Below, one piece after another: positions 1-5,044 of a DNA stretch of 5,044 nucleotides (position 1 is its first letter; each line of letters begins with the position of its first letter). The stretch spans positions 1-5,044 of the forward strand of contig DAOVFI010000206.1 of NCBI GenBank assembly GCA_030673005.1, written 5' to 3'. Under the pieces are notes generated by a model that saw only the letters and a program-made list of their open reading frames with translations, was not told where the DNA came from and searched no databases. This DNA comes from Planctomycetales bacterium (GTDB lineage Bacteria > Planctomycetota > Phycisphaerae > SM23-33). The position numbers were made by a program, and so were the translations under genes.

Positions 1-440
1 ACCAGCAGGTCGCCGTCGAGTTTGACCACGCCCGAGAGGTACCGTCCGCTGATTTCGCCGACGCTGGCGGGCGGCGGTTCGATCTGGCTTTCATCAACGT
101 CCACGACGTCGCCGACGGCGTCGGCGAGAAGTCCCACGGCGTCGGCGCAGGTCGAGAGGTCTTCCGATCCGTCCTGGTGGTTGCGAATCGACGCCAGTTC
201 GGCGTTGGTCTTGAGGATGACGTTGTGGCTGTCTGCGCCTACGAGCCTGGCAGGCAGACCCAGGCGGACGCCCAGGTCCATGATCGTTACCACCCGCCCG
301 CGGAGGTTAATCAGACCGCGGACGTACTCGGGCGACTGCTGGACGGGGGTAATGTCCATCTGCTGGTTAATCTCACGAACCATCAGCACGTCCAGGCCGA
401 AGAGCTGCTCGTCGAGCCGGAATGTCGCAAACTGTTTCAT
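1..440 (-). CDS. cheW: CheW-type chemotaxis coupling protein, C-terminus cut by window edge
   Basis: The reading frame starts at the ATG at 440 (reading leftwards) and stays open to the edge, giving 146 complete residues. E. coli CheW has about 167 residues, so perhaps 15-30 are missing. The fold signature is clear: FATFRLDEQLFGLDVLMVREI at the start (residues 4-24), then the conserved turn RGLINLRGRVVTIMDL (41-56), and the later strand AVGLLADAVGDVVDV (101-115). Proteins of this family are cytoplasmic adaptors that join chemoreceptor tips to the CheA P5 domain and have no catalytic site. Residues about 80-99 form a polar loop (SIRNHQDGSEDLSTC) longer than usual between two strands. It lies directly downstream of cheA with a 13-base gap, and its ribosome-binding site overlaps the cheA stop, so coupled expression is likely. 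As a single short CheW domain it is not a CheV, unless a receiver domain follows beyond the edge. Confidence 0.94.
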   Translation of the reverse strand, partial: MKQFATFRLDEQLFGLDVLMVREINQQMDITPVQQSPEYVRGLINLRGRVVTIMDLGVRLGLPARLVGADSHNVILKTNAELASIRNHQDGSEDLSTCADAVGLLADAVGDVVDVDESQIEPPPASVGEISGRYLSGVVKLDGDLL

Positions 441-448
441 ATTCGTAA

Positions 449-455
449 CTTCCTC
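449..455 (-). promoter_or_regulatory. cheW ribosome-binding site overlapping the cheA stop codon
   Basis: Read on the minus strand, GAGGAAG lies 8 bases before the cheW ATG, and its first two bases are the last two of the cheA TGA stop (454-456). This fixes the cheW start. It suggests that ribosomes ending cheA help open translation of cheW, keeping the two proteins in proportion. The coupling is inferred from spacing. Confidence 0.8.
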
Positions 456-3411
456 ACGCTGCCGCTTTGCCTTCGTAATCGATACCGGCGGCATCAAGCA
501 ATTTTATCGGGTCCAGGAACAATGTCAGCCTGTCTTTGACTATGGCTGAACCTTCGGCGCCCGGACCGGTAATCGATGCGGCCTGGAGCCTTACGACGAC
601 GTCCATCGCATCGACTATCTTCGAGGCGACGATCCCGCCGCGAGCCTGCTGTGCGCTGTCGGCGTCCGGCTGCTTGGGGATGACCAGGTACATCTCGGAA
701 ATATCTCCCGGAAGCGGTTTTACCGGCAGATATTCGTCGAGCCTGACCAGCGGCAGACCGGCCCGGCGGTACTGGATGAATTCCCTGCTGCCGACGCGTT
801 CGATGTCTGATGCCTTGATTCGCTCCAGGCGGAGGACCTTTTCCTGTGGTACGGCGAAGAAGTCGCCGTCGGCGCTGGCAAAGAGGATGATGCTGCGCCT
901 GCCGGCGCCGGCGCCTGCGTCCTCTTTGTCCTGCTCGGCCTGTCGGCGGTCCTCCTCGCTCTTCAGGTCGCTGAAGTGCAGGTTCGCCTGCCTGGAAAGA
1001 CCTCCGGCGTCGAGGATCATTATCACCCGCCCGTCGCCCATTATCGTCGCACCGGCAAAACAGACACAGTTTTTCAGGAAATTCGACAGAGGCTTGACGA
1101 CAATTTCCTCACTGCCGAAGAGTTCATCGACAATCACACCGAACTGGTTGGTTCCGACCTGGAGAACCAGAATGTTGTAATCGCTCTTCCAGTCTTCGCG
1201 ACGGTCGTTACCGCTCCTTTGGACGATCTGCCTGTTGCTGGCGGCGGCGTCGGACTTATCCTTACTGTCCGAAGGCGACCGGCGGTCGGGAACCCTTTCG
1301 CGCTCGCTGACGAGAGGTTCGGCGGTTCCAGGATCGTCATAAGTCCCTGCTATATCGAGAACATCCGTAAGTCGCACCAGCGGCAGGAGTTTGCCCCTCA
1401 GGCGCAGTACGCTGGCGCCGTGGACAGACTCTATGCGTTTCTTTACATCGGCTGCCCGAACGCATACCAGTTCGACCAGGTTGACCTGCGGGACGGCGAA
1501 TCGGCATCCCTCCACCCCGACTACCAGGGCCGGAATGATCGCCAGCGTCAGCGGAAGGCGCAGCGTAACGGTCGTACCCTTGCCGACGGCGGTATCTACG
1601 TTGATATGCCCGCCGAGTTTCTCGATATTCGTCCGCACCACGTCCATCCCGACGCCCCTGCCGGAAACGTCGGTTACGACGTCGGCCGTCGAAAAGCCCG
1701 GCGCGAAGATAAGGTTCACGATCTCACGATGAGACATCTTTCCGGCGTCGGCCTTCGCCACGACGCCCTTCTCGACGGCCTTGGTGAGGACCTTGTCCGT
1801 ATCGATCCCGCGTCCGTCGTCGCTGACGGAAATATTGACCTGTCCACCTTCATGATATGCACGAAGGATGATCTTGCCTGTTCGCCGTTTGCCCGCCTTC
1901 TCACGCTCGTCGGGCAGTTCGATTGCGTGGTCGGCGCAGTTGCGGACGATGTGGGTCAGAGGATCGGACAGAAGTTCGATAATCGACTTGTCCAGTTCGA
2001 CTTCCGAGCCTTCGGTCTGAAGGTCGATCTCCTTGCCCAGTTGCCGGGCGATGTCGCGAACAACCCTGCCGAACCGGCTGAAGACGCTGCCGATCGGCTG
2101 CATCCGCGTCTGCATGATCCCTTCCTGCAACTCGGTTGTAACGTGATCGACGTTCTGGAGGATCGCGGCCAGGCCGGGAATCGCGTCTGAATGTCTGTCC
2201 AGTGCGCTGAGAAGCTGGTTACGACCGAGTACGAGTTCCCCAGCCGTGTTCATCAGGCGCGTCAGCAGCGGGACCCGGACGCGCAGCGTCTCGGTGGTCT
2301 CGGACTTTGCCTTTGACTTCGGCCTGGGTTGGGAGGCATTTTCAGGCTTTTTGGAGTTTTTGGGTTCCGGTACGGGCTGATTGGCCTGCTCGGACACATT
2401 CGCCTTTTGGACCTTTTGCAGGCGGAGGGCTTCGTTGATCGTTTCTTCGACGACGAAACCCTTTTCGACGAGGATTTCTCCCAGTTTCCGCTTGTCCCCG
2501 TCCGCCTGTTTCTGGAGCGCCCGGGCCACATGCGCGGGGGCCGTACCGAGTTTTATCAGTATTTCACCGAGCGGAAGCACCCGTCCGGTATCGTCCGACG
2601 ACGATTGCGGTTCCTGTCCGCCGGCCTGCTCGGCCTGGAGTTGCTTCTTGATCTCCGCGGTGTCAATTTCGATCACCTGCCCGGCGGTCAGACCCAGCGC
2701 CGAACAGACCAGGTCTTTCTCCAGGACCGTCGCGAACAGGAAAGAAAACGCGATGTCCTCGTCCAGGCGGTCTTCCAGCTCCGAGATGTTCGGCGGGAAC
2801 GCCAGGCAATGACCGACGGACTCGACCGTTTCGGTGAAATCTTCGGGCGTCTGTTCCCTGTTGTGCAGGTCGTGGCGGAGGTTAGCGACGATTTCGTAAA
2901 CGCGCTGCCCGTGTTTGAGCGCCGATCGCACCTCATCGGTTCCTAAGTCCAGTTTGATGCGGTATTCCGAATCGTTCTTTTTCGCGTCGGCGGCGCCGGT
3001 GTCGCTTTTTTCCTCTGTCGAATCGTCTTCAGCGCCCAGGAACGAGTTGAGTTTCGCAATTTCATCTTCGCAAGGAACATCGTCGCTGGCCTGGACGTCG
3101 TCAATCATCACCCGCAGTTTATCGACCGCTGTCAGCAGCACGTCCATCATCTCCGGCGTTATTTCCAGTTCGCCGTCCCTGACGGGCATAAGGACGTTTT
3201 CCATCGTGTGGCTGAGACGTTTGAGCGACTCGAACGCAAAGAAACCCGCCGCTCCCTTGATGCTGTGAATTGCGCGGAAGACGCGGTTAAGAACCTCGGC
3301 GGATGCGTTGGAACCTGCCTTTTCCATCTCCAGAAGGTCCGGCTCGATGGAATCAAGGTGCTCGCGACTCTCAGCGACAAAATCGTCCAGCAGGCTTTCG
3401 TCAAAATCCAT
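454..3411 (-). CDS. cheA: CheA-family chemotaxis histidine kinase with two C-terminal CheW-like domains
   Basis: This 985-residue cytoplasmic kinase takes receptor signals through CheW, phosphorylates its own HPt histidine and passes the phosphate to a response regulator. Visible domains: HPt, about 1-107, phospho-acceptor His49 in AIHSIKGAAGFF; an unassigned domain, about 149-255, where the usual P2 would be; two LGEIL repeats, 280-332; a Pro/Lys-rich linker, about 345-372; dimerisation helices, about 374-440 (LLTRLMNTAGELVLGRNQL); ATPase with N box HIVRNCADHAIE (Asn491), G1 DDGRGID (531-537), GFST (572-575) and G2 GRGVGMDVV (584-592); CheW-like domain 1, about 620-808, with a charged insert at about 690-745; an AGAGAG linker; CheW-like domain 2, about 838-975. 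No receiver domain follows. All kinase motifs look intact. E. coli CheA has 654 residues, so this one is long. The ATG at 3411 is the only good start: an in-frame TGA lies at 3484-3486 with no ATG, GTG or TTG between. It is the first gene of the unit with cheW. Confidence 0.97.
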   Translation of the reverse strand: MDFDESLLDDFVAESREHLDSIEPDLLEMEKAGSNASAEVLNRVFRAIHSIKGAAGFFAFESLKRLSHTMENVLMPVRDGELEITPEMMDVLLTAVDKLRVMIDDVQASDDVPCEDEIAKLNSFLGAEDDSTEEKSDTGAADAKKNDSEYRIKLDLGTDEVRSALKHGQRVYEIVANLRHDLHNREQTPEDFTETVESVGHCLAFPPNISELEDRLDEDIAFSFLFATVLEKDLVCSALGLTAGQVIEIDTAEIKKQLQAEQAGGQEPQSSSDDTGRVLPLGEILIKLGTAPAHVARALQKQADGDKRKLGEILVEKGFVVEETINEALRLQKVQKANVSEQANQPVPEPKNSKKPENASQPRPKSKAKSETTETLRVRVPLLTRLMNTAGELVLGRNQLLSALDRHSDAIPGLAAILQNVDHVTTELQEGIMQTRMQPIGSVFSRFGRVVRDIARQLGKEIDLQTEGSEVELDKSIIELLSDPLTHIVRNCADHAIELPDEREKAGKRRTGKIILRAYHEGGQVNISVSDDGRGIDTDKVLTKAVEKGVVAKADAGKMSHREIVNLIFAPGFSTADVVTDVSGRGVGMDVVRTNIEKLGGHINVDTAVGKGTTVTLRLPLTLAIIPALVVGVEGCRFAVPQVNLVELVCVRAADVKKRIESVHGASVLRLRGKLLPLVRLTDVLDIAGTYDDPGTAEPLVSERERVPDRRSPSDSKDKSDAAASNRQIVQRSGNDRREDWKSDYNILVLQVGTNQFGVIVDELFGSEEIVVKPLSNFLKNCVCFAGATIMGDGRVIMILDAGGLSRQANLHFSDLKSEEDRRQAEQDKEDAGAGAGRRSIILFASADGDFFAVPQEKVLRLERIKASDIERVGSREFIQYRRAGLPLVRLDEYLPVKPLPGDISEMYLVIPKQPDADSAQQARGGIVASKIVDAMDVVVRLQAASITGPGAEGSAIVKDRLTLFLDPIKLLDAAGIDYEGKAAA
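901..918 (-). repeat. Short GC-rich repeat encoding an Ala-Gly linker in CheA
   Basis: The plus strand reads GCCGGC-GCCGGC-GCCTGC, which encodes Ala-Gly three times (residues 832-837) on the minus strand. It sits exactly between the two CheW-like domains, after a charged stretch (EEDRRQAEQDKEDAG), and looks like a flexible linker. Such a repeat could vary in copy number by slippage in multiples of six bases, which keeps the frame; that is inference. Confidence 0.6.
2416..2574 (-). repeat. Tandem LGEIL repeats inside CheA (MshEN/GspE-N-like)
   Basis: Two related segments lie 29 residues apart in CheA. Residues 280-302 read PLGEILIKLGTAPAH and end in ALQKQ; residues 309-332 read KLGEILVEKGFVVEE and end in ALRLQ. 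Both fit the pattern LGEIL-(I/V)-x-x-G, then a helix ending in AL-x-x-Q. That pattern resembles the N-terminal repeats of type II secretion and pilus ATPases (GspE-N/MshEN). Similar segments occur in other CheA homologues, as far as I recall. The leading Arg typical of the cyclic-di-GMP-binding MshEN motif is Pro and Lys here, and the spacing is shorter, so ligand binding cannot be claimed. Confidence 0.65.
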
Positions 3412-3420
3412 ATCTCTATG

Positions 3421-3428
3421 TCCTCTCC
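3421..3428 (-). promoter_or_regulatory. cheA ribosome-binding site
   Basis: On the minus strand GGAGAGGA lies 9 bases before the ATG at 3411. It is a strong purine-rich Shine-Dalgarno site at a normal distance and supports this start over the internal Met29. I could not find a convincing sigma70, sigma54 or sigma28 promoter for cheA in the sequence upstream of it. Confidence 0.8.
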
Positions 3429-3632
3429 GACTGCGGGTATAAACCGTCCGATCCCAATAAAGCAGGAGCCTTCGGACTGAACGTCAGGTTTTTTCCGGCA
3501 GTAAATAACATCCCGCAACAAAGCCGGACCGACCCTGAATAATTGCAACTTTAATTTCTGCATCGGTACGGCGGGTATGGTTCTTAAGTAACAAGTTGGT
3601 ACCTACTCAAACGGGATGCACCCTTCCCACTT

Positions 3633-3662
3633 TTTTCGTCATTAATAAGTTGACTTTTCGTC
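3633..3662 (+). repeat. Direct repeat TTTTCGTC, 22-base period
   Basis: TTTTCGTC occurs at 3633-3640 and again at 3655-3662. The start-to-start distance of 22 bases is about two helical turns, so both copies face the same side of the DNA. The second copy overlaps the last base of the proposed -35 element of the acs promoter. An operator for a regulator is possible, but two 8-base copies in AT-rich DNA can arise by chance. Confidence 0.3.
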
Positions 3663-3678
3663 CGACAAACAGCAGAAT
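3650..3678 (+). promoter_or_regulatory. Possible sigma70-type promoter for acs
   Basis: TTGACT (3650-3655, five of six matches to the -35 consensus) and CAGAAT (3673-3678, four of six matches to the -10 consensus) are separated by exactly 17 bases. Transcription would begin near 3685 and leave a leader of about 130 bases before the acs ATG. The -10 is weak, and a second TTGACT at 3780-3785 has no -10 partner and is too close to the gene. The call rests on consensus matching only. Confidence 0.4.
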
Positions 3679-3737
3679 CCCCGCTTCAAGGCGCTTTTTG
3701 CGAGTTTTTCCGGTCCTGGCTTTTCGCGCAGGCGGGG
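3679..3737 (+). repeat. Imperfect inverted repeat in the acs leader
   Basis: Bases 3679-3686 (CCCCGCTT) can pair with 3730-3737 (AGGCGGGG), with one G-T wobble. After a four-base bulge (3687-3690), GCGC at 3691-3694 can pair with GCGC at 3726-3729, giving a stem of 12 pairs and a 31-base loop rich in T runs. No T run follows directly, so it does not look like an intrinsic terminator. It could be a leader structure or a protein site, or chance. Confidence 0.35.
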
Positions 3738-3796
3738 AGCGAGGGCTTGATGGGTTTTTGTACAAAGTATTTCGCTAAATTGACTTAAAAAATCAG

Positions 3797-3803
3797 AAAG
3801 GAG
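3797..3803 (+). promoter_or_regulatory. acs ribosome-binding site
   Basis: AAAGGAG lies 11 bases before the ATG at 3815. An in-frame TAA at 3776-3778 and the absence of any other start codon between it and 3815 fix the acs start. Confidence 0.82.
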
Positions 3804-3814
3804 CAGTCAGCAAA

Positions 3815-5044
3815 ATGGCAGAACAAGAGCACAAAGCAATCGACTCGCTGATGAGCGAGGACAGGACTTTCCCGCCGTCGGCCGATATGTCGGCCAAGGC
3901 GCACATCAAGTCGCCACAGCAGTACCAGGAAATGTACGACCGGTCAATCAATGACCCGGACGGGTTCTGGCTGGAGCAGGCAAAACTGCTGCACTGGTTC
4001 AAGGAGCCGACCAAGGCCCGTGATTTCACGTGGGACACCGACGCGCGCAAGATCGAGCACACCTGGTTCGCCGACGGCGAATTGAACGCCTGCTACAATT
4101 GCCTCGACCGCCACCTCGGTACGCCGACGGCCGACAAGACCGCCCTCGTCTGGCAGGGTGAGCCGGAAGATGACGCAAAGACGCTGACCTACAAGGAACT
4201 TCACACAGAGGTTTGCAAGTTCGCCAACGTCATGAAGTCGCTGGGTATCAGCAAGGGCGACCGCGTGTGCATCTACATGCCGATGATCCTCGAATTGCCG
4301 GTGGTGATGCTGGCCTGCGCCCGGCTCGGCGCGATCCACTCGATCGTCTTCGGCGGCTTCAGCGCCGACGCACTGCGGGACCGCATCAACGACTCCGACT
4401 GCAAAATACTCATTACCTCGAACGTCTCGCTCCGCGCCGGAAAGCACATCCACCTCAAGGACATCTCCGACAACGCGGTAAAGGACACGCCGACCATCGA
4501 GAAGGTCATCGTCGTCAGTCGAAACGAGGAGCCTTGCCACATGGAAGACGGTCGGGACGTATGGTATCACGACCTGATGGCCGACGCCTCCGACGAGTGC
4601 GAGGCCGAGCACATGAACGCAGAAGACCCGTTGTTCATCCTTTACACCTCCGGCTCGACGGGCAAGCCCAAGGGCGTCGTACACACCACGGCTGGATACC
4701 TGCTGCACACAATGATCAGCCACAAGGTCATCTTCGACATCCACAACGGCGACATGTACTGGTGCACGGCCGACATCGGGTGGGTTACAGGACACAGTTA
4801 CATCGTCTATGGCCCGCTGGCCGGCGGGGCGACCAGCCTGATGTTCGAGGGCGTACCGACGTACCCCGACGCAGGCCGGTTCTGGCAAATCGTTGAGAAA
4901 TATAAAGTTACCGTCTTTTACACCGCCCCGACCGCTATCCGAGCGCTTATCCGCCATGGCGACGACTGGCCGGCGAAGTATGACCTCAGTTCGCTGCGGA
5001 TTCTCGGCTCGGTCGGCGAGCCGATTAACCCCGAGGCCTGGATG
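3815..5044 (+). CDS. acs: Acetyl-CoA synthetase (AMP-forming), N-terminal 410 residues
   Basis: The enzyme converts acetate, ATP and CoA into acetyl-CoA, AMP and pyrophosphate through an acetyl-AMP intermediate, in the cytoplasm. The frame is open to the right edge; family members have about 650 residues, so the last third and the C-terminal lid domain with its regulatory acetyl-lysine are not visible. The N-terminal Acs-type cap is present (YQEMYDRSINDPDGFWLEQA, from about residue 37). The phosphate-binding loop YTSGSTGKPKG spans 277-287. WVTGHSY (323-329) and SVGEPINPEAW (399-409) match the acetate and adenylate pocket segments. Thr278, Thr325 and Val400 correspond, by a constant offset of 14, to Thr264, Thr311 and Val386 of Salmonella Acs, the last two being acetate-pocket residues. 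This marks an acetate-type enzyme rather than a longer-chain acyl-CoA synthetase, though the selectivity tryptophan (Trp414 in Salmonella) lies just beyond the edge. It is divergent from cheA. Confidence 0.97.
   Translation, partial: MAEQEHKAIDSLMSEDRTFPPSADMSAKAHIKSPQQYQEMYDRSINDPDGFWLEQAKLLHWFKEPTKARDFTWDTDARKIEHTWFADGELNACYNCLDRHLGTPTADKTALVWQGEPEDDAKTLTYKELHTEVCKFANVMKSLGISKGDRVCIYMPMILELPVVMLACARLGAIHSIVFGGFSADALRDRINDSDCKILITSNVSLRAGKHIHLKDISDNAVKDTPTIEKVIVVSRNEEPCHMEDGRDVWYHDLMADASDECEAEHMNAEDPLFILYTSGSTGKPKGVVHTTAGYLLHTMISHKVIFDIHNGDMYWCTADIGWVTGHSYIVYGPLAGGATSLMFEGVPTYPDAGRFWQIVEKYKVTVFYTAPTAIRALIRHGDDWPAKYDLSSLRILGSVGEPINPEAWM

Larger units (their letters stand above)
3412..3814. 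other. Divergent intergenic region between cheA and acs
   Basis: This stretch of 403 bases has no supported gene. It is visibly richer in A and T runs than its flanks and contains stop codons in most frames. It carries the cheA ribosome-binding site on the minus strand, a plausible plus-strand promoter at 3650-3678, an imperfect inverted repeat at 3679-3737, a direct repeat TTTTCGTC (3633-3640 and 3655-3662), a 10-base palindrome TTTGTACAAA (3757-3766), and the acs ribosome-binding site. I recognise no riboswitch, tRNA or terminator hairpin followed by a T run. Because both genes point outwards, promoters for both units should lie here. Confidence 0.85.

Noticed and set aside
22..549. Plus-strand open frame across cheW and the end of cheA
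   Set aside because: It is antisense to both genes, its product is Ser/Thr/Arg-rich without a domain, and there is no ribosome-binding site.
976..2190. Open frame of 404 codons on the plus strand, opposite cheA
   Set aside because: It lies wholly within cheA on the other strand, shows no recognisable domain, and is explained by the GC-rich third positions of cheA codons removing stops from the opposite strand.
454..3411. Frameshift or domain loss in cheA
   Set aside because: The frame is continuous, and the HPt, N, G1, GFST and G2 motifs are all present, so the gene looks functional.
3447..3477. GTCCGA/TCGGAC inverted repeat just upstream of cheA
   Set aside because: Only six pairs with a loop of about 20 bases, no T run and no clear role; chance is sufficient.
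3159..3563. Minus-strand frame running from the intergenic region into cheA
   Set aside because: It covers the cheA start in another frame; cheA has the strong ribosome-binding site and the recognisable HPt domain.
3757..3766. TTTGTACAAA palindrome as an operator
   Set aside because: A 10-base perfect palindrome is real, but it cannot be extended and matches no operator I can name.
3596..3778. Possible 60-residue small protein in the intergenic region, TTG start
   Set aside because: There is no Shine-Dalgarno site before it, the product has no recognisable pattern, and it overlaps the proposed promoter and inverted repeat.
3944..4957. Open frame of 337 codons on the minus strand, opposite acs
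   Set aside because: It is antisense to a clear acetyl-CoA synthetase, and its Val/Asp/Arg-rich, low-complexity product is typical of a shadow frame.

Overview
This window is a divergently arranged bacterial region with three protein-coding genes: a chemotaxis pair on the minus strand (cheA, complete; cheW, cut by the left edge) and an acetyl-CoA synthetase gene on the plus strand (acs, cut by the right edge). A 403-base intergenic region separates the two transcription directions. The DNA is moderately GC-rich, genes have Shine-Dalgarno sites, and the proteins are ordinary bacterial ones. The long multidomain CheA with two C-terminal CheW-like domains recalls hybrid-type chemotaxis kinases of environmental lineages. 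I would guess Planctomycetota/Phycisphaerae or a similar group, but nothing in the window proves the taxon.

Layout. Bases 1-440 (minus): a CheW-type coupling protein lacking its last residues. Bases 454-3411 (minus): a 985-residue CheA kinase with, in order, an intact phosphotransfer (HPt) domain, an unassigned middle domain, two short 'LGEIL' repeats, the dimerisation helices, an intact ATPase domain, a CheW-like domain carrying a charged insert, and a second CheW-like domain. The cheW ribosome-binding site overlaps the cheA stop codon, so the two are very probably cotranscribed and translationally coupled. Bases 3412-3814: intergenic, holding a ribosome-binding site at each end, one plausible sigma70-type promoter towards acs, a long imperfect inverted repeat and a short direct repeat. 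I see no gene or RNA gene there. Bases 3815-5044 (plus): the first 410 residues of acetyl-CoA synthetase, with intact ATP-binding motifs.

How they work together. CheA and CheW form the signalling core that sits with chemoreceptors; receptors, response regulator and adaptation enzymes are not in view and may lie beyond the left edge. Acs activates acetate to acetyl-CoA. The two units may only share a control region. Acetate metabolism and CheY acetylation are known to connect Acs to chemotaxis in E. coli, which makes the pairing worth a synteny check, but no functional link is shown here.

I found no mobile element, CRISPR array, tRNA or rRNA. The window looks mainly like ordinary housekeeping and signalling content. 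The mosaic architecture of the CheA is its most distinctive part.
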